13,722 nt of DNA, from NCBI GenBank assembly GCA_964393115.1, contig CAYMST010000124.1, positions 1 through 13,722 of the forward strand. Direction: 5' to 3'. The DNA is from CAYMST01 sp964393115. Lineage in GTDB: Bacteria > Bacteroidota > Bacteroidia > Cytophagales > Cyclobacteriaceae. Below the pieces are notes generated by a model that was given only the letters and a program-made list of their open reading frames with translations, was not told the DNA's origin and did no database searches. The stretch's first letter is position 1; each line of letters opens with the position of its first letter. Below, one piece after another: positions 1-6,736 of this stretch. The position numbers were made by a program, and so were the translations under genes.

Positions 1-42
1 CCAAGCTATACATGAGATTACAACAGCGAACCAATCAGTCAT
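1..42 (-). CDS. 5' end of an unidentified, possibly membrane, protein (partial)
   Basis: An ATG at 42-40 on the minus strand opens a frame that stays open to the window edge, giving 14 residues, MTDWFAVVISCIAW. The run after residue 4 is hydrophobic, as in the first membrane segment of a transporter or other membrane protein. No earlier start codon exists in this frame before a stop near position 100, so this ATG is the only reasonable start. It would be divergent from the DUF2461 gene, with about 120 bases between the two starts. Too little is visible to name a family, and a chance short frame cannot be excluded. Confidence 0.35.
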   Translation of the reverse strand, partial: MTDWFAVVISCIAW

Positions 43-163
43 CTCAATCCCAAAAAAAGTGATCTCCTTACCCCCTAAACACTTCGAATTAATTTCCCTC
101 AAGAGCCAGAGAGATTAACCAGAATATTCCTTTTTTTGTAGTAGCACTTTATCATCATATCTC

Positions 164-850
164 ATGTCACAAATCACCAACACCACATTCGACTTTCTGA
201 ATGATTTAAAAGAAAACAATCATAAAGAGTGGTTTCAAGCTAATAAGAAAAGGTACGAAGCTTCTCATGCCGAAGTAATTGCCTTCGCTGATGAATTGCT
301 AAGCCAAGTAAACGAGTTTGATGTGATTGAGACCGCTTCAGGTAAAAAATCCTTGATGAGAATATACCGGGACATTAGGTTTTCCAAGGACAAGACGCCG
401 TATAAAAGTCATTGGGCAGGCGGCTTTAGAAGAGCTGGAGCGGATAGACGTGGAGGGATGTACTTTCATATCCAACCCGGCAACAAAAGTATGATTGGTG
501 GAGGCTTTTGGGGACCTAATAAAGAGGACTTACTGCTTATCCGAAATCAGATTGCTTCGGATGCTCAGCCACTCCGAGATGTACTTTCCTCAGAGGCTTT
601 TACATCCTACTTCGGGAGGATGAACGGTGAACAGGTAAAGACAGCGCCAAAAGGCTTTGCTAAAGACCATGAGAATATTGACTTGCTCAAGTACAAGCAG
701 TACCTGATAAGCAAGACCTTTTCGGATGACGAAGTGCTGTCAGCTGATTTTGTTGGACTAGTGGCTAAAGGGTTTAAGCAGATGCTGCCATTTTTTGATT
801 GCTTTACAGATTACCTCACCACTACGCTTAATGGGGAAAGCATTATTTAA
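164..850 (+). CDS. DUF2461 (TIGR02453-type) domain protein
   Basis: This 228-residue soluble protein fits the DUF2461 family in length and pattern. Near the start it has the phrase FDFLNDLKENNHKEWF (residues 9-24), then an R-RDIRFSKDK-PYK block around residues 66-81, followed by a glycine-rich stretch with MYFHIQP and GGGFWGP around residues 99-118. All three blocks are typical of the family, which is widespread in Bacteroidota and has no assigned biochemical function. No signal peptide or membrane segment is visible, so it is probably cytoplasmic. It starts with ATG without a clear Shine-Dalgarno site. It ends only 10 bases from the stop of the convergent mnmE gene, leaving no room for a terminator between them. 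The family call is strong; the function is unknown. Confidence 0.88.
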   Translation: MSQITNTTFDFLNDLKENNHKEWFQANKKRYEASHAEVIAFADELLSQVNEFDVIETASGKKSLMRIYRDIRFSKDKTPYKSHWAGGFRRAGADRRGGMYFHIQPGNKSMIGGGFWGPNKEDLLLIRNQIASDAQPLRDVLSSEAFTSYFGRMNGEQVKTAPKGFAKDHENIDLLKYKQYLISKTFSDDEVLSADFVGLVAKGFKQMLPFFDCFTDYLTTTLNGESII

Positions 851-860
851 ACAGTCAACA

Positions 861-2225
861 TTACTTCCCAATACAAAACTTACTAAAGATATTTCCTAGT
901 AAGTCATCCGTTGTGATTTCACCTGTGATCTCTCCTAGGAAGTGTAAGGACTGACGGATGTCCATGGCCAAGAAATCACCGGTCACGTTATTACCCAAAC
1001 CATTCAAAACGTCCTCGAGTGAGTTTTGGGTTTGCAGTAAACTCTCGTAGTGACGAGCATTGGTAACTACAGTGTCCCCTGCATTAAACGAATCTAGCTG
1101 AGCTGTTTTAATAATCTTTTGCTTTAGAGCCTCGATATTCTCTTTATTGGAAGCAGAAATGATGACCGACCTTTCATCATCAGCTACTAATTTCAACACC
1201 TCTGGCTGTGCCTTATCACTCTTATTTCCCACAATAAGAAAAGGAATCCCTAAGTTTTCCAGCTTATTGATTTCGGTGGTTACCTCAACAATAGACTCAG
1301 CACTCAAATCGAACAGGTACAAAATCAAGGCCGCCTCTTTCATCTTCGACTTGGTTTTCTCCACTCCTATTGCCTCTATCTTATCACTGGTGTCTCGAAG
1401 TCCTGCCGTATCGATAAACCGAAAGCTAATGCCATCAATGATCATTTCATCTTCGATGACGTCTCTCGTTGTGCCGGCAATGTCAGAAACAATCGCACGC
1501 TCCTCATTTAACAAGGCATTCAGCAAGGTTGATTTACCAGCATTCGGCTTCCCAGCGATAACGGTAGGCACACCGTTTTTGATCACATTACCCAGCTGAA
1601 ATGAATCCTTAAGCCCTCTAATCACCCGTAATAAATCGTTAATCAAGGACCTTAGATCATCTCGATCCGCGAACTCCACATCTTCTTCTCCAAAGTCAAG
1701 CTCTAGCTCTATCATGGAAGCAAAGTGAACGAGTTGTTCACGAAGCTCCTTTATTTTCTGAGAGAAGCCTCCTCTCATCTGACTCATGGCTGCCTTATGC
1801 GAGGCTTCTGAGTCAGAAGAAATCAAGTCAGCCACAGCCTCGGCTTGTGCCAGATCAAATTGTCCATTAAGGAACGCGCGTTGCGTAAACTCTCCCGCCT
1901 TGGCCATTAGGACTCCCTTCCGAATAAAGAGCTCCATGATCTTTTTGATGATAAACGGAGACCCATGACATGATATCTCTACCACATCCTCTTTAGTATA
2001 TGAGTTAGGAGCTTTGAACAAGGATACTAATACCTCATCGATAATTTCATCGCCGTCTCTAAGCGTTCCTAAATGAATGGTATGACTCTTTTGTACCAAA
2101 AGATCTTTGGCGGGGAACACTTCATTTACCTTATCAATGGCATCTGGTCCTGAAAGACGAATTACGCCTATTGCCCCTACTCCGTTTGCTGTTGCCAGCG
2201 CTATTATCGTATCTTGTTTGATCAA
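861..2225 (-). CDS. mnmE: tRNA uridine-5-carboxymethylaminomethyl(34) synthesis GTPase MnmE
   Basis: MnmE works with MnmG to install the cmnm5 group on wobble uridine 34 of several tRNAs, using tetrahydrofolate-bound one-carbon units and GTP hydrolysis. The N-terminal folate-binding domain begins DTIIALATANGVGAIGVIRL. The helical domain follows, with an inserted G domain showing G1 (GKPNAGKST), G2 (AGTTRD), G3 (DTAGLR) and G4 (NKSD). The protein ends in the diagnostic FCIGK, whose cysteine is needed for the modification reaction. The frame extends to another TTG at 2270, but the TTG at 2225 leaves four residues (MIKQ) before the conserved DTI, as in well-studied homologues, so I chose it; it gives 454 residues. 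Neither start is ATG. It is a single gene, convergent with the DUF2461 gene and divergent from the RDD gene. Confidence 0.97.
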   Translation of the reverse strand: MIKQDTIIALATANGVGAIGVIRLSGPDAIDKVNEVFPAKDLLVQKSHTIHLGTLRDGDEIIDEVLVSLFKAPNSYTKEDVVEISCHGSPFIIKKIMELFIRKGVLMAKAGEFTQRAFLNGQFDLAQAEAVADLISSDSEASHKAAMSQMRGGFSQKIKELREQLVHFASMIELELDFGEEDVEFADRDDLRSLINDLLRVIRGLKDSFQLGNVIKNGVPTVIAGKPNAGKSTLLNALLNEERAIVSDIAGTTRDVIEDEMIIDGISFRFIDTAGLRDTSDKIEAIGVEKTKSKMKEAALILYLFDLSAESIVEVTTEINKLENLGIPFLIVGNKSDKAQPEVLKLVADDERSVIISASNKENIEALKQKIIKTAQLDSFNAGDTVVTNARHYESLLQTQNSLEDVLNGLGNNVTGDFLAMDIRQSLHFLGEITGEITTDDLLGNIFSKFCIGK

Positions 2226-2342
2226 TGTTGAAAAAGAAGTATTTCTCGTATTCGAAACCGAATACCTCAAAAGATAATTAGAACAAAAATAGCAATAATA
2301 GCCTTTAACCTATGTAAGAATGGCTTACTTAGTATCTCTAGC

Positions 2343-2840
2343 ATGTATTATCAAGAAGTGACCATAAACAGCATTACTCACAAGCTGGCTCCATTTTGGA
2401 AGCGAATGGCTGCCATGCTAATTGACGTGGGCATTGCCTTTTCGCTGCTATACATTCCTTTCATCAATTTTCCATTGATGTTTATTTACCTGATGTTTCG
2501 AGATGCTTGGTCACCGTTTCCTTGGTCAAAAGGTGGAAGTATAGGAAAACTAGTCATGGGGCTTCGTGTAATCAGTCTTGCTCATGGGACGGATTTATCC
2601 GGTGATTATCAAAGTTCTGTGGGCCGCTCACTATCTTTATTCCTAGTAGGGCTAGACTTTATGGTAATCTTTTTTCGGCGAGATAGAAGAAGAATAGGTG
2701 ACCTATGGTCAAAAACCGTCGTTGTGAAAAACAGTAAAACACCTGGTGACCACCAAGTCAACAAAGACCGATATGTTGATATCATTAACGAATACTACCC
2801 TTCCTACAAGGCTATTGACGATACTATAAAGTGGTCATAA
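2343..2840 (+). CDS. RDD family membrane protein
   Basis: This 165-residue protein has the hallmarks of the RDD family. An arginine precedes an Asp-bearing first membrane helix (FWKRMAAMLIDVGIAF, about residues 18-33), with a second hydrophobic stretch at about 36-52. Then come the G-SIGKLVMGLRVI block (about 65-78), a conserved arginine in the GRSLSLF segment, and the closing RRRIGDLWSKTVVV motif (about 115-130). Family members are small multi-pass inner-membrane proteins; some have been linked to ion or compatible-solute exchange, but most have no known substrate. About 35 hydrophilic residues follow the domain and match nothing I recognise. Its stop overlaps the stop of the convergent carboxylase-like gene by 6 bases. 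It is divergent from mnmE across a gap of about 117 bases. Confidence 0.88.
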   Translation: MYYQEVTINSITHKLAPFWKRMAAMLIDVGIAFSLLYIPFINFPLMFIYLMFRDAWSPFPWSKGGSIGKLVMGLRVISLAHGTDLSGDYQSSVGRSLSLFLVGLDFMVIFFRRDRRRIGDLWSKTVVVKNSKTPGDHQVNKDRYVDIINEYYPSYKAIDDTIKWS

Positions 2841-4196
2841 GTATTGCTTTTGAATTGGAGGTGCCTTTTTGATGATCCAATCATGACTCTTGAATGGTGA
2901 CCATTCGGCGTTTACCAAATCATAATTTGGATCAATCATAGGGCCTCGCTCACGCTTATTGAGCTGGCAATAGCCAATGGCATAAATAGAAAAGTCCGTC
3001 CAGCCTTTTTCTCTATATTTTACTTTAAGACGTTGAACGTATTGCCAGACAAAATCAGGATGGGTAGCAAGTTTATTGACTTGCTTTCGAGAAAGATCCG
3101 GATATTTATCGATAAACTCCTGCATTTGAGTTTGATTATTCACCACCCTAAAACTGATCGACCCGGATTTATTTCGAAGCATCATCTGCCAAGACAAGCG
3201 ATGTCCTTCTTCGGTCCAATGCACATCTCCCTCAAATAAGAAATGACGTAACGGTAATAATCCCTGCACTACAAAATACAACCAAAAAGCACCTAAACTT
3301 AACGCCTTGGCACTAGTTCTACCTCGAAATAATGACGGTGTCGCAGGTAGTCGGCGCCTAAAGAAAATTCTTGAAATGGTCTCTGGCGGATAAAAGAAAA
3401 GGGTAAACGCCAGCATGAGATATGGGAATATACCAATTTGAAAAACAATCGAGTTGAAGAGGTTGAAAAAGATAGAAAGGCCGAATGCAAATGGTCTGGT
3501 TCTTTTGTTTAACAACAAAGGCCCTACCAACCCATCGTACATCACTCCTCCCCATGCTATAAAGGTTTGAAACCATTGCTGCATGAGCAAACCACCAATT
3601 AAAAACATATCCGACTTATGAGCAAACCAAATACTTATTGGGTGCCCTTGAAGCCAATCGACATGCATCTTATTAAAGCTCGCAAAGAGGTAAACCATTA
3701 CCACATGTACCACCCAAAACTTCTGATAAACCCGTGGACAAGAGTCCTTAGGCCGCGTAAACCCAAACTTGGCATCTAGTGAAAACCGTTTATGGGCTGG
3801 CATTAGCACCATTGCAAATGCCAATAGCATCAATAAGTAATAGTGGTTATTGTAAGCAGACTTTTGCATCAAGTACACCCCTGACCACATGATGGCAAAA
3901 ACGGCGGCTCCAAACCGATAAAATAAGCCAAGTGTAACCAAGAGACCAGCAGCTCCCATCCCCGCGAAGTAATAGAGCATTCCATCCCCCGGGAGTGGTT
4001 CAAGCCATTCAAATCCGATAAATGTGAAGGTAAAGTCCGTTTTTATAAACACGTTATGCACCCAACCTGTAAAAATGGCTCCAATGGATTCTGCCATAAT
4101 TAAAAGACCAAAAAACACTCTGAAAATGACCAAAGGACTGTTATCGACTTCAGTCATGAGCCAGTGCGGGGAAATAGACCTTGCAATGCCTTTCAT
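2835..4196 (-). CDS. Vitamin K-dependent gamma-carboxylase-like (HTTM domain) membrane protein
   Basis: This 453-residue multi-pass membrane protein matches the VKGC/HTTM family along most of its length. Signature blocks are NNHYYLL (residues 116-122), FNKMHVDWLQGH (174-185), FNLFNSIVFQIGIFPYLML (244-262), then LPLRHFLFEGDVHWTEEG and SWQMMLR (about 314-341). Hydrophobic segments lie at about 22-42, 73-110, 117-134, 160-174, 236-268 and 297-315. Compared from memory with the animal enzyme, K176 falls at the catalytic-base lysine (human K218) and H118 at human H160. The animal enzyme couples oxidation of reduced vitamin K to carboxylation of glutamate; here menaquinol would be the natural cofactor, and the substrate is unknown. 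It lacks most of the long lumenal C-terminal region of the animal protein, as bacterial members usually do. No epoxide reductase gene is nearby. A later ATG at residue 14 is an alternative start. Confidence 0.88.
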   Translation of the reverse strand: MKGIARSISPHWLMTEVDNSPLVIFRVFFGLLIMAESIGAIFTGWVHNVFIKTDFTFTFIGFEWLEPLPGDGMLYYFAGMGAAGLLVTLGLFYRFGAAVFAIMWSGVYLMQKSAYNNHYYLLMLLAFAMVLMPAHKRFSLDAKFGFTRPKDSCPRVYQKFWVVHVVMVYLFASFNKMHVDWLQGHPISIWFAHKSDMFLIGGLLMQQWFQTFIAWGGVMYDGLVGPLLLNKRTRPFAFGLSIFFNLFNSIVFQIGIFPYLMLAFTLFFYPPETISRIFFRRRLPATPSLFRGRTSAKALSLGAFWLYFVVQGLLPLRHFLFEGDVHWTEEGHRLSWQMMLRNKSGSISFRVVNNQTQMQEFIDKYPDLSRKQVNKLATHPDFVWQYVQRLKVKYREKGWTDFSIYAIGYCQLNKRERGPMIDPNYDLVNAEWSPFKSHDWIIKKAPPIQKQYL

Positions 4197-4456
4197 CAGT
4201 AGATATAAGATTCGATTAGTAACAGGAACTCAACGGCTAAAATTAATTGGCATTAATGTTAACCACCTAATCATAACGAAAGATTAATGGTTATGGTATA
4301 TTGGACATGTAAGGGAATCCACCGTTCAGCCATTACATCATTTATGGTCTAAAACGTTAGTTGTAACGAAGATTATTCCATACACTTCGAATTTGATAAG
4401 CGTTAAGTCGCGAATAACGTGTTTAATCATGTCTGCTTTAGAAAAAAACGATTGAC
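4197..4456. other. Divergent intergenic region
   Basis: These 260 AT-rich bases separate the starts of the carboxylase-like gene (-) and the lipoprotein gene (+), so both promoters should lie here. I found no convincing match to the TTG/TAnnTTTG promoter pattern, no sizeable open frame and no strong hairpin. Confidence 0.5.
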
Positions 4457-5005
4457 ATGAAAAAAACATTAACATTTTTAGTAGTAGGGTTAATGCTCTT
4501 CTCAGCCTGTGATGAAGAATCTGATGCTAACCCTTCAGGAACAGAAACTCCATCATTAAACGGAGTGTGGGAATTAGCATCTTTCGATGCAACCGCCGCT
4601 GTAGCCATAACGGGAGTAACGCTTACATACGATGTTGAAGCCAGTAATATGGATTACGCGCTAACGACAAACGATGGTACGTATTCCACTGCGGGTAGCT
4701 ATGATATAAAGGTTTCGCGAAGAGGGGCTCCAGATTCTCTTGCTGAAAACCAATCTATTACAAACATTGCTGAATCAGGTACCTATACACATACCGATAA
4801 ATCGGTGACTAGCTCCAAAAACTTTGTTGGACTTACTGTAGAAGGAATTGATTTCTCGGGTATTTCAGGATCTGAAACAGCTAACTATTCTTTTAATAAT
4901 GCGGGTCAACTAGAACTAACAAGCACATTTGATGTGGATACAGTGATTTCATTTGGTGCTGCCAATATAGCAGTGGTATCTAACACAGTGTGGAATAAGA
5001 AATAA
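4457..5005 (+). CDS. Lipocalin-like domain lipoprotein
   Basis: The 182-residue product starts MKKTLTFLVVGLMLFSAC, a lysine-rich n-region, a hydrophobic core and a lipobox (FSAC), so cysteine 18 should be lipidated after signal peptidase II cleavage. A short acidic, serine/asparagine-rich linker follows (about 19-33). Next comes LNGVWEL (about 34-40), the usual first strand of lipocalin-like domains in Bacteroidota lipoproteins, then alternating beta-prone segments up to a VWNKK end. No cysteine other than C18 is present. The acidic residues right after the lipidated cysteine (DEES) resemble the surface-export signal described for some Bacteroidota lipoproteins, so an outer-membrane and perhaps surface location is inferred. 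The gene stands alone, divergent from the carboxylase-like gene across about 260 bases, and ends in a strong terminator. Ligand and role are unknown. Confidence 0.75.
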   Translation: MKKTLTFLVVGLMLFSACDEESDANPSGTETPSLNGVWELASFDATAAVAITGVTLTYDVEASNMDYALTTNDGTYSTAGSYDIKVSRRGAPDSLAENQSITNIAESGTYTHTDKSVTSSKNFVGLTVEGIDFSGISGSETANYSFNNAGQLELTSTFDVDTVISFGAANIAVVSNTVWNKK

Positions 5006-5030
5006 AGACATTTTATTAACACCTATTTAA

Positions 5031-5077
5031 AAAGAAAGGCCCTTGGCGAACTGTTCGTCAAGGGCCTATTCTTTTTG
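5031..5077. terminator. Bidirectional intrinsic terminator
   Basis: A near-perfect inverted repeat has arms AGGCCCTTGGCGAAC (5037-5051) and GTTCGTCAAGGGCCT (5053-5067), with one G-T pair. It is flanked by A-rich sequence on the left and ATTCTTTTT on the right, so it can act in both directions. It lies 25 bases after the lipoprotein stop (+) and 17 bases after the bacilliredoxin stop (-), and should end both transcripts. Confidence 0.88.
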
Positions 5078-5093
5078 ATTTATAATATGCTGT

Positions 5094-5510
5094 CTAGCAG
5101 TATTCTTCGAATACTTGCACTAGATGCTGTCCAATCATCTCGGCTGTTCTACCTTCTATATGATGTCTCTCCACCATATGCATCAACTCACCATCTTTAA
5201 AAAGAGCCACTGCCGGAGAAGAAGGAGGATAAGGTAGTGTAAACTCACGTGCTTTTTGAGTAGCTTCTTTATCTACACCTGCAAATACAGTTGCTAAAGT
5301 AGTCGGCTTCTTAGCGCTGTGCTGAATAGCCATCTTTACACCTGGTCTCGCAGAACCTGCCGCACATCCACACACAGAATTTATAACCACAAGTGATGTC
5401 CCTTTATGGTCATTTAGGTGATTTTCTACCTCTTCTGCCGTCTTAAATTCAGTGAATCCAACACTTGTCAAATCTTCCCGCATAGGGGCCACTAATTCTT
5501 CTGGGTACAT
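5094..5510 (-). CDS. BrxA/BrxB family bacilliredoxin
   Basis: The 138-residue protein matches the BrxA/BrxB (YphP/YqiW, DUF1094) family in length and in the active-site block VVINSVCGCAAGSARPG (residues 41-57), where C47-G-C49 is the redox-active CxC pair. The later blocks ATVFAGVDKEAT, PPSSPAVALFKDGELMHMVERHHIEGR and the C-terminal EEYC also fit. Firmicute members remove bacillithiol from S-bacillithiolated proteins; whether this organism makes bacillithiol cannot be judged here, so disulfide or persulfide reduction is an inference. It lies 150 bases downstream of the sufT-like gene on the same strand. No hairpin terminator is visible in that gap, so it may be read from the suf transcript or from its own promoter. 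Confidence 0.9.
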   Translation of the reverse strand: MYPEELVAPMREDLTSVGFTEFKTAEEVENHLNDHKGTSLVVINSVCGCAAGSARPGVKMAIQHSAKKPTTLATVFAGVDKEATQKAREFTLPYPPSSPAVALFKDGELMHMVERHHIEGRTAEMIGQHLVQVFEEYC

Positions 5511-5660
5511 TTTCTATTCTGTTTTAATGTTTGAAATTCAACGTGCCTCTAAAACTATGAGACATTATGCCGAACTATGTTATTGCTCTATCTAGTTATT
5601 TATTGATATTCTCTCATTAGACTAATTATGCAAGGTATTGATCCTACTTGATGTTTTAAT

Positions 5661-6041
5661 TTACATAAAACCAAGTTCTAGCCTTGCCGCTTCTGACATC
5701 ATATCAGTAGCATAAGGAGGATCGAAAGTGACTTCTACATCTACCGTATTCACTCCTTCTATCTCCGATATACGTTGCTTGATTTCATCTGGAATAGCCT
5801 CAGCCGATGGACAAGAAGGAGATGTAAGCGTCATCAGCACATGTACATTATTTACCGGGTATACATTTACTTCATAAATCAAACCCAATTCATATACATC
5901 CACCGGGATTTCTGGATCATAAACCATTTTAATCTTACCAATTACATCTGTATGCAATTGATCTTGATCCAATGGCTTTACTTCTTTCTGCTCTTTGGCT
6001 TCTTCCGCGACTTCTTCTTTATTTGCACTACCCTCTTCCAT
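5661..6041 (-). CDS. sufT: DUF59/MIP18-family SUF-associated Fe-S assembly protein (SufT-like)
   Basis: This 126-residue protein carries one DUF59 domain at about 31-126. The diagnostic blocks are YDPEIPVDVYELGLIYEV (residues 41-58), MTLTSPSCPSAE (70-81), with the conserved reactive cysteine C77, and VTFDPPYATDMMSEAARLELG (about 104-124). Stand-alone members in suf operons belong to the SUF-associated DUF59 group; SufT proteins help mature or deliver Fe-S clusters in other bacteria. About 30 charged residues rich in Glu and Lys precede the domain and look disordered. It begins 3 bases after sufE, so the two are surely co-transcribed. The symbol follows the family and context and has not been tested in this lineage. 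Confidence 0.85.
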   Translation of the reverse strand: MEEGSANKEEVAEEAKEQKEVKPLDQDQLHTDVIGKIKMVYDPEIPVDVYELGLIYEVNVYPVNNVHVLMTLTSPSCPSAEAIPDEIKQRISEIEGVNTVDVEVTFDPPYATDMMSEAARLELGFM

Positions 6042-6044
6042 TTC

Positions 6045-6467
6045 TTACATGTTTTGAAAAGCCACACTATATAATTTCATCTGCTTGATCATCGCCGAAA
6101 AACCATTCGATCGCTGCGTACCTATAAATCTATTCATCCCTATTTTAGAAGGGAAATAGATCTCCGCTGCGGCAATGTCTTTCGGAGACTGACCAGACAG
6201 TACTCTTATTAGCAAGCTCAAAAGACCTTTTGTAATGGCTGTATTGCTATCTCCTTTAAAAACAATTTTGTCATCATTTAGTTCAGCCGTCATCCAAACT
6301 TTTGACTGACACCCCTTCACGATATTCGTTTCTGTTCGGTCGGCGTCAGCAAGAGCAGGAAGTTTATCTCCTTGCTCCATGATGTAACCTATGGTCATTT
6401 CCATGTCCACGGCTAACAATTCAAACTCTGAAATTATTTGGTCTTGGATATCGTTTATTGATGACAT
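6045..6467 (-). CDS. sufE: SufE sulfur-transfer protein
   Basis: SufE accepts persulfide sulfur from SufS and passes it to SufB in the SufBCD scaffold, while also stimulating SufS. The 140-residue product has the family's usual length. The active-site block is ETNIVKGCQSKVWM (residues 46-59), with the acceptor cysteine C53. Further family blocks are FKGDSNTAITKGLLSLLIRVLSG (70-92) and the C-terminal SKIGMNRFIGTQRSNGFSAMI segment. The start codon shares one base with the stop of the coiled-coil gene (TAATG), which suggests translational coupling. The DUF59 gene begins 3 bases after its stop. Confidence 0.95.
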   Translation of the reverse strand: MSSINDIQDQIISEFELLAVDMEMTIGYIMEQGDKLPALADADRTETNIVKGCQSKVWMTAELNDDKIVFKGDSNTAITKGLLSLLIRVLSGQSPKDIAAAEIYFPSKIGMNRFIGTQRSNGFSAMIKQMKLYSVAFQNM

Positions 6468-6727
6468 TAACCCAGTTTCTTTTGTATCAATTCTACTGTC
6501 TCCGCAAGGTCTTCAAGTGCCATTACCGAGCTTTTCAAATCATTCAATACTACATTCAGTTTGATAATTTCACCATCCGAGCGACTTATCTTACGCTCTA
6601 GTGCTTCGAGATTGCTACTAATAGCCCCAATTCGGACATTAGTTTCTTCTTGGTTGGCTAAAATCTCTCCTAACAAACCGGCAATTTTCTCTAAATTATC
6701 GTGATTACTCATTGTCTCTTCACTCAT
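6467..6727 (-). CDS. Small coiled-coil protein of unknown function within the suf operon
   Basis: This 86-residue protein lies between sufS and sufE. It starts 9 bases after the sufS stop, and its TAA stop shares one base with the sufE ATG, so it is almost certainly translated as part of the operon. It contains no cysteine, histidine, tryptophan or proline. Hydrophobic residues recur at heptad-like spacing from about 11 to 85 (for example the LLGEILANQEET and LEALERKI stretches), predicting one long helix that pairs as a coiled coil. There is no signal peptide or membrane segment. With no cysteine it cannot itself carry sulfur or ligate a cluster through thiols. A structural or adaptor role near SufS/SufE is inferred from position alone; I do not recognise a family. 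Confidence 0.8.
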   Translation of the reverse strand: MSEETMSNHDNLEKIAGLLGEILANQEETNVRIGAISSNLEALERKISRSDGEIIKLNVVLNDLKSSVMALEDLAETVELIQKKLG

Positions 6728-6736
6728 GGATGTAAC

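Noticed and set aside
1147..1599. 150-residue plus-strand open frame inside mnmE
   Set aside because: It lies wholly antisense to the G domain of mnmE, shows no domain pattern, and has the serine/isoleucine-rich look of a shadow frame.
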